Assembly: GCA_007922195.1 (NCBI GenBank)
Contig: ML682116.1
Span: forward strand, 950,433-1,014,432
Source: Podocnemis expansa
Taxonomy: Eukaryota; Chordata; Testudines; Podocnemididae
Length of the DNA stretch: 64,000 bases
Direction: 5' to 3'
Shown here in pieces: positions 48,166 through 58,911 of this stretch. The position numbers and the translations under genes were made by a program. Every line of letters begins with the position of its first letter. The first letter of the stretch is position 1. Below the pieces are notes generated by a model. It had not been told where the DNA came from. It worked only from the letters and a program-made list of their open reading frames with translations, and made no database searches.

Positions 48166-48852
48166 GGTAGTGCTCCACTATCTGACAACAGCATGAAAAT
48201 CATGCAGGTTGATTTGTGGCCTTCACAGCAACCTGCAGTGAATACAGGTCTTATATCATCACTAGCCAGCACTTCTATAGAACTGTTACAAAGAGCTAAC
48301 AATGGGGGACACTATGCAAATCATTCGTTTTTACTAGCAATCATGTATAAATATCACTTTGTGTATTAATTACTTCTTAATGTTTCAATATTATATTTCT
48401 AGAAATCTATGGACCAGATAAGATCCCTGTCAAGGGGCTCCTAGGTGGTTTTTTTTTTTTTTTTTTGTGAAAATATTTGGATACTATAAACCATTTGGTA
48501 CTTCTGGTTCTTTTCAAAAGTAGGGTATTGCTATCCAAGATGACCTTTATCAACTTGGGATAAAAGTAATCCCTGATGGAGATGCTTGTGCAGTATTCAG
48601 GGAACAAGATAAATGTTATTCAAGGCAAGTAACATCAAACCTATTCTTCGGTACCACAAGATACCACACAAAAACGCAACACAACCCAATTTATGGACAT
48701 ATCGTCAAGCAATACAAACCTGAATTGATCCATTCAAGCGCCGATGATTCATGCCAGCTAAGGAATTGGCTCCATGTCTCAATGGTAAGCATTTTGAGGG
48801 CAGAGACCATCTTTTGTTTTGAGTTTGTACAGTGCCTAGCACAATGGTTTTA
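48166..48852. other. Insertion splitting a CR1; contains SINE-like piece
   Basis: About 690 bp lies between two CR1 pieces of the same orientation that are almost contiguous in the CR1 protein. It includes an 18-T run (48449-48466) and, at 48783-48852, TAAGCATTTTGAGGGCAGAG and TGCCTAGCACAATGG, matching the repeat at 43555-43675. The rest is unclassified. Confidence 0.5.
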
Positions 48853-49600
48853 AACATCGGGAACAGAACTGCATGTAATATTCCAGATGGGGTCTCACCA
48901 GTGTCTTGTACAGCAGTATTAACACCACCCTGTCTCTACTTGAAAGACCTCTCCTGATACATCACAGAACTTCATTAGTTTTGTTCATGGCCACATCGCA
49001 TTGGTGGCTCATAATCATCCTGTAATCAACCAGTACTCCCAGATCCTTCTCCTCCTCAGTCTGTTCTAACTGATGCATCCCCAGCTTATTGGAAAAATTC
49101 TTATTGTTTGTCCCTAAATGCATGACCTTCACTTCCCATTATTAAATTTCATTTTATTCCTGATACTCCAGTTTACAAGATCATCCAGATCTTTTTGCAT
49201 GGTATACTAATCCTTCTCTGCACTAGCAATACCTCCCAACCTGGTGTCATCCAGAAACTTTATTAGCACATTCCCTACTTTTTGTACTAAGGTCCGTAAC
49301 AAAAAGTTTAAATATGACTGGTCCCAAGACCCATCCCTGAGGGACTCCACTGGTAACCTCTCTCCAGCTTGACAGTTCACCCTTCAGTATGACCCGCTGT
49401 AGCCTCCCCTTTAACCAGTTCCTTACCCACCTTACTATATTCATATTAATCCCGATCCTCTGTAACTTAACTAATATTTCCCTTTGTGGAACTGTATCCA
49501 ATGCCTTGCTGAAATTTAAGTAAATTAAGTCCACCACACTTCCTTTATCTAAAAAACTCTGGAACACTAGGAACACAAGCACTGCTCGTTTCAGCTAACT
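48853..49600 (-). pseudogene. CR1 LINE reverse-transcriptase fragment
   Basis: The minus-strand frame 49582-49247 reads [20 protein letters not shown], then [20 protein letters not shown] and [19 protein letters not shown]. Compared with CR1, the F-S-K-A-F-D-T-V-P motif-A core has Asn for the first catalytic-region Asp (LNFSKA for LDFSKA), and PQGS has become PQGW. Downstream pieces (EEKDLGVLVDYRMIMSHQCD, then VRPHLEYYMQF) continue the protein with stops and frameshifts, and the Y-A-D-D region is missing. 5'-truncated and inactive. Confidence 0.9.
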
Positions 49601-49902
49601 GTCCCATGTAGACTAGGTAGGTTTGAGGGAAACAGAAGAGAGTCTGTGTGCGCACTAATGATGGTTAGACAGAAGTTTTTTTTCACATTTAGAGAAAAGC
49701 AGAAGACAGTCTAGAAGCTAATTAAAAACCTAAGCACCAGGTTTATTAAAATCTGAATTCAAGCTACTCCATGACGATAAAGTGCAACCATTTCAGAACT
49801 GAAATATAAATAATTCTGAAGCCTGTTATGTAATTCTCATAAAAATCACATAGTAAATTGTCTCCTACTGTATCTATCATGTCCCATTGTGCTGTTATAT
49901 TA

Positions 49903-50260
49903 GTGGTTGAGCTGGGGAAAATGTTCCAAGAAAACAGTGATGTGGAGAAAAAAGAGGCTGCCCAGGAGTCAGAAATAAGGATTTTGAAATCTGAAAGTTA
50001 TTGAAAAAGTTTGAAATGAGCTGATCACATAAATGTAGGTTTTCTTGTCGTACGTTTTGTATTGATGCCAAACAAAAACCTTTTGTTCTGAGTTGACATT
50101 TCAACTTAAAATGTAATTTCATTTCAATTTCCTTAAACCAAAAAATCAACAAAATGAAAATTATTACATTTCCTCCAGAAAACACAAAATATTTTGTCTG
50201 AATTGACATTTTCCTACAAAATAATGTTGGTGTCAATTAAATCATATATTGGTTGGGAAA
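49903..50260. repeat. Unclassified AT-rich repeat, second copy
   Basis: Opens GAGCTGGGGAAAATGTTCC and continues with A/T-rich text (TTTTGTTCTGAGTTGACATT, TTCATTTCAATTTCC) like that at 25695-26112. Family unknown; borders approximate. Confidence 0.4.
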
Positions 50261-52726
50261 ACACTGCACAAATAATTTTGACCTTCTCTACCAATTACAC
50301 AGATAGAGGCAACATAGAGCTCTGGTTTTGGTCCACACTTTCCCCAGATGTAGAGCTGTTGGACTTCAGGTCTTTGATTCAAGCACATTGCTATTTAAAT
50401 CTATTTTCAGATATCTGTAGCTTGGCAAACCTTTCTTAGTTAATGTTAATATTCTAAAGTTTAATTTAAGACATCAGAAAAATTAATCCTGTCTGTATCT
50501 AACCTGTTGTAGAAAAATAACCTCAAAACTTGAGCTCTAAAAGAATATCTGAATGACTCAGAGGAACTTCATAGCAATGGTGAGGGCCTAGACCTAGATT
50601 TTTTTTTAAGGTATTTAGATGTTGGTCTGCCCAGTGTTGCAATGCCAATGATTTAGACAGCTAAATCCCATTTTCAAAAGCAATGTAGGCACTCAGAAAC
50701 CAGGTCCATTGAAAGCCACAGGCTCTAGGCACCTAAATATCTTTGAGTATCTGGGTCTTAGAAGCCAAAATCCTGCTGACTTTCAGTGAAACTTCAGTTC
50801 CTGAGTCACTTTTGAAAATGTGCCTTAAACCTTGCAACACTTAAATACCTTTAGAATTTGGGCCTTAGAGTTTTCCAACCTGTTACAGTCAGATATTTCT
50901 AAAGTACCCATCATTATGATGCTTAAGTACTAGTAACTTTATTAGGCCAAATTTATCCCTTTTTTTTTTTTAACTCCGTTAAAGTCTATGGAGTTATGTC
51001 AGAGAAATTTTGAACACTGTACAAGTAATATAATCAGGATAAAAGACTGAATGAACAGGATTTATACAGTCATTTGGGTGGTATCAATGATCGGATTGGC
51101 TGAAGGGAATTCTACCCAGTATAATTATCTCCTAATGAATGCACACTCAGGGACTATATGTACTATGAAACTGTAGACAGAGCGTATGTGTTTTTTCCCC
51201 AAAAGATCTTTGTTCCCAAACAAGAAACCCCTTAAGTATTCTCCAAAAGGGGACTTGAGGAATGATATGTGACCCACACTCTTTGGAGGTGAAAGGCAGC
51301 CCACACCACTGCGTCACCTGGAATCCTGACACTCTTGCCATTTGCACTTAATCAGCATTGGTCCTGATAAATTATTTACCCTGGAGGAATGCAACAGGAC
51401 GCCAGTTTGTCTGTGCATAAGCTCTTATATTCTTCTAGACTAAATAAGCAAGGCTGGGGGTTGAGGAAAGAGCCCTGATTACTGTCAATGGGACCCTTTT
51501 TACACTCAAATGGCTCTGCTTTATGCTGTGCACTCTGCCTACTGTGACACAATACATGTTTAGATGCACCCTTGACATGAGTTTCCTTAAAAGGGAAGTT
51601 CAGTGTAGTGATCATGCATCAAAGTATGTTAGACACAATAGGGCTCAGAAATAATAAACTATTCCATAGGAAGGTTGATAGAGGAATGATATCTAAGGCG
51701 TAAGATACTATTATTTATGCTATTTAGCATCATGAGGGAAAACAAGATCAGAGATACTGCAGATAATGTAAACTTTGTTAACCTTATTTTAAAAGACATG
51801 ATTTAAAGCCACAAAAGTCAGTGTTCATGGTAAAACACCACAACATTATATAATGCATTATCCTTAAATCACTGTTGTGTCTAAACTAGCCACTGTGCTA
51901 AAAAGATCCAAGAACAGTGCATGATATTGCACATCCCTTGCTATTTGTTAGGCAAAAGAGTAGGGAATCAGTACAGAAGTCTGTATATGAAGCCCCAGAC
52001 TAAATTGGAATTGTTTGCCTGTGTAGATAAGTGGGTTGATCACATCTTCAAAATACAATTCCATTTGATCAGGCACCACAGTTATGGGAATGGAAAAAAT
52101 CAAAGTTAAGTACTCACTGAACCATAGTGAAAGAGTATGTGCAAATTCTAGCTATTGTGATTCAAGACTTTCTCTGTTTAAGATTCTAATAGGCTTTCTA
52201 CAAGCCCCTGAGAGCTATTTATAGTGACAGAATAATGCAAGATCTTGTCATCTTATGGCACTAGTGTTCCAGAAAAGTGAAAATGCTACAGAAGGGCAAC
52301 ATCTGACCCTGGTCATTGCTGCTAGAAGTTAAAATACCCACAAAAGACCCACACAACTAAAAGCACTGATTATTTTGATTTCTCTGGAATTCAAATGCAA
52401 AGTCTTTACATAAGACCTGTAGGGGCAAAATGTGCCTTACTAACTTGCTGCCACTCTACAAGGAAAGCCCTGCCAACTCTGACTAAAAAGTCACTACCTT
52501 TCCCCCATTGAAATCAGTCCTAAAAATCTCTCTCTTCTACAGTGCCTGCAATAAATGAGTCGAGTATTTAGCAACTTATATTAAGTTTTCAAACATATTT
52601 TAAAGGACTCCCCTAAACTGAACCTCTATCATGCACAAATGCCTAAAATGAGTATCCAAATGAATAAATTGCTGGAACCCCCATCTTTGCGCAGTATTCA
52701 TGGTGTCAAATTTTCAGTGTTACACT
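50261..52726. other. No gene; one dispersed repeat at 50595-50885
   Basis: Within this stretch, 50595-50885 carries blocks AGGCACCTAAATATCTTTGA, 'gactttcagtgaaacttcagttcctgagtcacttttgaaaatg' and TAAATACCTTTAGAATTTGG. It is a relative of the copy at 29860-30010. The remainder is AT-rich with no recognised feature. Confidence 0.45.
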
Positions 52727-52934
52727 CTTTAGGATAACAAACAAGGAGTCCTGTTGCCCTTAAAGACTAACCCATTTATTTTTCACATGAGCTTTCATGG
52801 GAGAAAATTCTACTTCATCAGATGCTTTGAAGAAGCTCTGATGAAGCGGGATTTTCTCCCATGAAAGTTCATTCAATAAATACATTTTTTAGTCTTTTAA
52901 GTGCCACAGGACTCCTCCTTGTCCCTTTAGGATA
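52727..52934. mobile_element. PLE fold-back insertion with 10-bp TSD
   Basis: The insertion is 52737-52924, flanked by CTTTAGGATA (52727-52736 and 52925-52934). The left arm begins ACAAACAAGGAGTCCTGTTG and holds an inverted hammerhead-like region; the right arm mirrors it and ends GTGCCACAGGACTCCTCCTT. The two arms meet near GAAGAAGCTCTGATGAAG. Both outer ends are of the short type here. Confidence 0.9.
52785..52825 (-). ncRNA. Hammerhead-like motif, canonical core
   Basis: On the minus strand: GCAU, CUGAUGA (consensus core), an 18-nt segment with a weakened stem II (GUAGAA against UCCCAU), GAAA, GCUC, AUGU. Core positions are as in an active hammerhead, but stem II has decayed. Part of the left arm of the PLE fold-back. 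Confidence 0.6.
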
Positions 52935-53361
52935 GGAACCATTTCTTTTTTGTCTTCTATGCAACAACTTGCAAGTCACTGAGTGTTTTAATATATAATA
53001 CATATTATACATTATTATAATAGATAATATACAAGTTGAGGTGTAGACTTCTAGCTTTATAACTTAGTTACCTGTGTATTCGTCTTCTTATATCTATAAC
53101 TTATAACATGAGATGCTGATGTATATCTTAGTGCTGTAATGTATACAAATGAATGCAACTTTTGTTTTAAGAACCATAACTGCCAACAAAGACTCCTCCT
53201 GGAATGTATTTGATGCCCATATTTGTTACAATTTATCATGGACAGATTCCTGCTGAAACATCATATATATTCCAAGACCAGAAACTTTCCTTCAGAAACT
53301 AGTTACAGTTACTAAGTAACAACATGCTTACCTACTGCATCATTAGTCACAAAATCCAAAC
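52935..53361. other. No recognised feature
   Basis: AT-rich spacer between two PLE copies, with a TA-rich patch near 52993-53030. Confidence 0.45.
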
Positions 53362-53466
53362 AATCTTCAAAGCATCTGATGAAGTGGGATTTTCTCCTCT
53401 GAAAGCCAATGCAATAAACAAATTTGCTAGTCTTTAAGTGCCACAGAATTCCGTGTTTGTTTTTCA
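53362..53466 (+). mobile_element. Single PLE tail
   Basis: One plus-oriented tail: CTTCAAAGCATCTGATGAAG, 'tgggattttctcc', a 'gtctttaagtgccacag' block and the short terminus TTCCGTGTTTGTTTTTC. No second arm or target duplication was found. Confidence 0.75.
53372..53412 (+). ncRNA. Hammerhead-like motif in single PLE tail
   Basis: 41 nt: GCAU, CUGAUGA, A, GUGGGA-UUUUC-UCCUCU, GAAA, GCCA, AUGC. The conserved CUGAUGA and GAAA are intact and the outer GCAU/AUGC stem pairs. Stem II is damaged on its 3' side, and U before the expected cleavage site is C here. Confidence 0.6.
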
Positions 53467-55273
53467 TACGTGCATTATTCTTATAAAAAAAACCATTTAA
53501 TCAAGACAAAAATATTAATTCTGGCTGATTTTAACAGATTACTTTTGCTATCTTGATTGTGGTATCTAAGAATTTTCTTTTAAGGGGTGGTGTCATCTGG
53601 GAATTATTAACTAGAATCAACTCACAGTAAAATAGTTTGGTGAATTATTTATAATTGTTTCAGAATAAGAGGTCAAGTGTTTAAGTGGGTTAGTTCTGAG
53701 GCATGCAAAGAGAGGTGTCATAGGAAGACATTTAAGATACAGCAAAAAATGATCCACACACACACACGCAAACACACACACATTTTCATTTTTCAGAAAA
53801 CCCAGCATTATTTTAAAAAAATTAAAGTTCTGACAGTTTTAATCAAGTTGAAAAAGTATATACTCAAGGTAAAACAATAGCAGCATGTATGGACTGCAAA
53901 GAAATCAGAAGACTGATCTTAAATAAGAACTGAAGAAGAAAATATGGTACTTTTTTGACATGCTCTCCTTGTTTATCCTTTCAATCAACAGCACTGAAGC
54001 ACCCACAAAGTCATTGTGGGTGCCTATTCTGTAGATTTTAAACATGCAAGAATGTTATAGTCAGATACTGCCATGAGGAGCTAAAACAATTTATTCTGGA
54101 GTCACCCGTCAAGGGTTACCAGGCCTGCCAAAATCAGTCCGCAATATTTTAAGATGGTTCCCCTTTGCAATTCAGAACTTCCTTCGAACATATTCCTTAA
54201 ACAAAGGGTTCTGGCAGCAGCCAGTAGTTCTGGTGATCTTTAGTAGCAGGTCTCCAACTAATGCACAATATTTAGTGGCCATTAGAGTTAAAGAGCCATG
54301 CCACTGACCTGTAGGAGATCTTCTAGGATCCATGTATTTTGGGGGTACAACCCTTGTCTTCATCTGAGAGAACCTGGCCCCACCCCTAACTCCCCAATGG
54401 AATGGAAACTCTAGTTTCCACTCAACTATGCAGATTAGTTGTGTGAAGAGTTAAAATGGTGCACCACAATTTAAGTAACATTTGGGCTTCCTTTCATATT
54501 GTGGATGACCCCCCCCCCCAACACACACACTCTTTTTTGGAGTAATATCAATAGTAATAGACTTTGGGTAACATCCCCTTGATTACTTTACTTTTAGGTG
54601 TTTGACTTTTTTAAGAATGATATGAAAGGTAAGTATATAGTTGCCACAGCAACAACTGTTGTTTTGAAACTAAGGCTGTTTTTTCTTTTGGAATCTATTC
54701 AAATTTAAAGATGAGTCTGTTACCTGTGAAGATGTGACAACTCTTAAAGCCTCTGATCTGTCCCCTTGATATCATCGGTCAGATGCGGTGTCACTTCAAA
54801 TTACGGTTGCATGTTAGTCCTGACAGAATTTACTGCTGGTCCGCAGAGGACTGTCTAGTCACATGGTACTGCATCTCCTTGTTTCCAGTATTTCTGAGAA
54901 ACAGAACAGATGGGAGATAGAGAAGCTGAAATGAAGAATAAAACAACTATTGCACTAAATACAGCTGTAAAAGCCATTAAAATGCTCTGCTAATGTGACT
55001 TTTCCATGTAAACAATTTCTGTAGTTGTCATAGGGATGTTATGTGATTGTGAATGGGAGGGGTGGGGCACATAATCTCAAACAGGAAGGAAGCTGGTCCA
55101 TGACACAATAAACCCTTGATCTGAAGTCTGGGATGTTATAAGTCTGCACCAAAATAGAAACACTAAAGTGATACAGAGATGGACAAACCACAGGCCACCA
55201 GATAGGAAAAAATACAATATCTTAATACGAGGCCCCACATGCAGGAAAGGAGATCTGGACAATGTAACAAAAC

Positions 55274-55278
<5 letters not shown>
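53467..55278. other. No recognised gene
   Basis: AT-rich with small simple-sequence tracts: CA-rich at about 53757-53781 and 11 C at 54509-54519. No coding region recognised. Confidence 0.45.

Positions 55279-55310
<32 letters not shown>
55279..55310 (+). repeat. (AG)16 microsatellite
   Basis: Uninterrupted AG dinucleotide run of 32 bp. Confidence 0.97.
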
Positions 55311-55314
<4 letters not shown>

Positions 55315-55990
55315 GGAAACTAAAAATATACACACAATGTTATGATTGAAAGCAACATCACTAAACAGAATGCTGCACTGTAAAATTACCACTGTACCAG
55401 ATATAAACCTGAGGGAATGTTAATTACCTCCAACATACCAAACATCTGCCAATGTACCTGTCCATATGCTGCCACATATTGACACACACCAGTGAAATGT
55501 TCTATGAATCTGCTGCAAAGTTCCACCTAGCCGAGCGGTCTATTCGTAGCAGTACGGAATCAAGCCCTCTTTCTCTCAGCTCTTCCAATTATTTACCTGT
55601 CTACATATTATATGAATATGAACACACTGTGAAAGACTGCACTGCCCTTTCCTTTAGTCATTTTTTTTTTGCAGATGATCCTGTACTCTGTTAATATTGT
55701 TTAAACTCACTATTAAATTAGATAGCAACACACTTTCCATGCAACAGCCAATTAAATGAGGTGGCTATCATCTGTTTTATATATGTCGGGGAAAATTACC
55801 AGATTTGGACCTCTCAGTGGTGTAGATCAGGTGTAAGGCCCTTGAAGTCCATGCAGTTACATCTCAGTGTCCAATCAGAGACTACAGCTTGGCACAGTCT
55901 CTCAGTTTGATTTATCCTGTTTATTTCCCCACAACCACTTCATCAGGAAGTGTTTGATCTCCAAGTTCAGTAAAATTTACAGCTTTCACC
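55311..55990. other. No recognised gene
   Basis: Unclassified sequence. Nothing identified apart from a dispersed motif resembling GTGTAGATCAGGTGTAAGGC near 55820. Confidence 0.4.
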
Positions 55991-56075
55991 CTGAGAAACA
56001 AGGTGGGTGAGACAACATCTTTGATTGGATCAACCTATGTTGCTGAGAGAGACAAACTTTCCAGCTTAGACAAGA
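55991..56075 (-). mobile_element. PLE-type tail, second subfamily
   Basis: The plus-strand text AAACAAGGTGGGTGAGACAA, 'catctttgattggatcaacc' and GAGAGAGACAAACTTTCCAG matches a tail family widespread in turtles. Its reverse complement includes AAGCTGGAAAGTTTGTCTC, comparable to the GAAA-side half of a hammerhead. Its relation to the main PLE tail is inferred from layout. Confidence 0.5.
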
Positions 56076-56231
56076 TGAGAGTGGGGTTGTGACACATTGC
56101 TAATGAACTTCTATTAACAATAATGGATGGCAGCTGCCAGTAAAATGAACACAATGTAAGTTCAGAGATTCACTCTTGGTTTCCCTGGCATGGTGCAAGC
56201 TGTATGTAGCATTTGTTGCACCTGTGTTGGC

Positions 56232-56312
56232 TCCAGGAAATCAGAGAGATCAGATGGATGAGATATATCTTTAATTTGACCAAATTCTGCTGGTGAGAGA
56301 GACAAACATTGT
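56232..56312 (-). mobile_element. PLE-type tail, second subfamily, second copy
   Basis: Same family and orientation as 55991-56075: GATGAGATATATCTTTAATT, 'tgaccaaattctgctgg', TGAGAGAGACAAACATTG. More diverged. Confidence 0.45.
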
Positions 56313-56332
56313 GCTTATAGTTTAAATGCTGG

Positions 56333-56502
56333 GATATTGTATGAAAACAACAAGGAGTTTTTGAAGCATCTGAGGAAGTGGGATCTTCTCCCACGAAAGC
56401 TCATGCAAAAAATAAATCTTAGTCTTAAAGTGCCACACAACTCCTTGTTGTTTTTTTACTGGACTAGCCTAACACAGCTATCTCTTTTGATATTGTATGA
56501 AA
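56333..56502. mobile_element. PLE insertion with 14-bp TSD and tiny inverted arm
   Basis: The insertion is 56347-56488, flanked by GATATTGTATGAAA (56333-56346 and 56489-56502). The plus-oriented tail (GAAGCATCTGAGGAAGTGGG, then 'agtgccacacaactccttgttg', then the long terminus CTAGCCTAACACAGCTATC) is preceded at its left end by ACAACAAGGAGT, the exact reverse complement of ACTCCTTGTTGT within its own tail. So even this nearly single copy carries an inverted terminus of 12 bp. Confidence 0.88.
56366..56406 (+). ncRNA. Hammerhead-ribozyme-like motif in PLE tail
   Basis: 41 nt that can fold as a minimal hammerhead: GCAU (stem I), CUGAGGA (core; consensus CUGAUGA, so one mismatch), A, GUGGGA-UCUUC-UCCCAC (six-pair stem II), GAAA, GCUC, AUGC (stem I). 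Identical over all 41 nt to the motif at 58977-59017. Hammerheads are known in Penelope-like retroelements; activity here is doubtful because of the core change and the minimal stem III. Confidence 0.65.
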
Positions 56503-58911
56503 GTAGCTCTAAAGGAATTTGAATACAAAACAGTCTACTTTGTACAGGAGTCTCCACTGGCGAAGCAGGCTGCCCATACACTGCATGTTGTAGGATTAAA
56601 GCCACTGATGTTATGGAAGTGGTTATAATCCGAAAAGTAATTTTACTTTGTAGACAGCTTTGAGAATAGTATTTGCTATACTGTATTGCATCCTTTGTCA
56701 AGAGATATTCTGTTTATTACAGATGCACTATGGGGCATTTGTGTTTGCAGTCTGTGTTTTATTTAAAATGTGGAGGTTTTCCTCCCTTTTATTTCTGTAG
56801 TGGGTTTTCAATTTCTTTAGTGGGTTTTCAGTGGGTGAGAAAATATTTTGTATTTTAGGTTTCTTATTTTTTTTCCATTTCCTGGTTAGTTTTAGAGTTT
56901 ACTGGATTTATGGTTCTGTTTGTGTGGTTTGGTTGAGGTGTAGATGTCTTTTTTTTAATTGGTTCATTTAACTGGTTGTTCCCATAGCAACCTTTTTTTC
57001 TTCTGAGGTCTGAAGGATGCTTTGAGGCTTTCTGTGGTGGCTCGCTAATCTTCATCAGATTGTAACAATTCTTAATGCCTTTCCTCTCTTTCCATGTTTG
57101 CGTGTCTTAGCTCCTTAACCCTTTGCTGCTCACATGGATTCAGTGTACTTCTCCACTGTCATTTTCAAACAGACATTCAACTGAAAGAAAGAGATCATGA
57201 TGTATAATGTGCATATAGAAAACATATGCAAAGGATGCTCTTAGTACAGACATGCTTTTTATTTAGCATATAACTATATAGCATAAGAATGGCAAATTGG
57301 CATTCACTTGAACAGGTTCTGACATTTTCTGATGTACAAGAGGGCAATAGTACACATATACATACTAATACCAATATTAAATTAAATAGATGATGCTTTA
57401 GTCTTCGCTAAGCTTTGAAGCGCAAATACTCTTCTCTTAATTATGCATGATGGAGCTACTTCTTATAGTCAGTTCTTGTTACATTAGGACTCTAGTTTAT
57501 GAATTTTCTGATTTCATTGGGTATTTTTCCCACTTGAAAGAACATTGCAGTTGAGATCTGTAAATGTTGGAAGGAGGAGAAAATGTATAGGAAGTTTTAA
57601 GTGTCTTTTACACACCAGCTGATTTGTGGATAAGAAAAAACTCCACATGGCACAATAGCTCAAATGTGTTTTGTCTCACAAATATCACAAGTGATTTTTT
57701 TATTAGTAGACTTTTGATTTAGAAATAATTTTCTTCTAGAAATCTGAAAATTTAGCTCTGGCCCAGCAATGGACAACTAATGAGGCTCTGTGAAAGAAAT
57801 TACACTATTTGCTTAACAAGTAACCTTTGAATCAAAGTGAAGTTCTAGCCTCTTTTAGTACAGTTGTAATAATATTGAGAAAGACACACTGAAATATGAA
57901 GATCTTGGCTGCCAGTTTTTCTGTTTTTCAGAGGCAGGGAAGATGGCAAGGGGATGCGAGTTGGGAAAAAAAGATCATTAGGATCAACACAAGTAATTAA
58001 TAAACTTGGACTTACTACTCCAATACCAGTTTGTTTCCTGATAGGCAGAGACACTTCTGTTTGCCAACATGAGTTGTATCTATTTGTGACCATGGCTATC
58101 TGAATGTTCAAAAAATAAAATAACTGAAAAGTCTTTCGCTTTTGGCACAAAAATGGATTACCTGTCTAATCCTGATGTAAAGATCCTTGCAAGAGATAGT
58201 CTTCTCACTCAGTATCCAATAGAACTTGCAAGATCTCATCAGAGTTCAAAGGAGGATGGCATTATTCAGTTTATCCCATCTTCTGGCACGTGTCTTTTTT
58301 TAATCTCAGTTAGATTTGTCCTCTCCCAAAATCAGCATGCTCTCCTTTAGCTATCTTTATTTACCTATATCTTGTGGGGAGAGGCTTGCTTCATGGCCGA
58401 GTGTAAATTCAGTAACTAATATATTAAATGGAATTGTAAACTGCCATGGTGGAAGAGACAAAATACAAGGACATTGTAGGGACAACAAAGAGGAACTATA
58501 GTATATGCTTTGTGCATTGAAAAAAAAAATCAAAATCAAATCAAGCTCAGCCACTTTCACTTGTAGAGCTCATTTTCTAATAATATTCTTATTGTGCAGG
58601 TCTGCTCTTAAATTATATTTCATAGGAAGAAAAATCAAAAAGTAGTATCAGTAAGCATCTCAAGCTTTCCCCTCTGCTCGTGGAAAAGCAGTAAAGTAGT
58701 AAGCGTGTCAGTCAGTATGCAGCTACTAAGGCCCAAAGTCAAAGAGATGAAATTATCTCATTGCTCAGTGTCTCCCTTAAAGTCACTCCTGCACTATCTG
58801 ATTGGTGGACTCTATGTAAAGAGAGTGGGGAGAGGCTTTCCTTTCTGGAATGAAATAAGCTGTTCCTTTCCCTGCACCACACACACTTATTCAATCTTGG
58901 TCTACAATGTT
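56503..58911. other. No recognised gene
   Basis: AT-rich. Several short frames, none recognisable. Nothing else identified. Confidence 0.45.
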
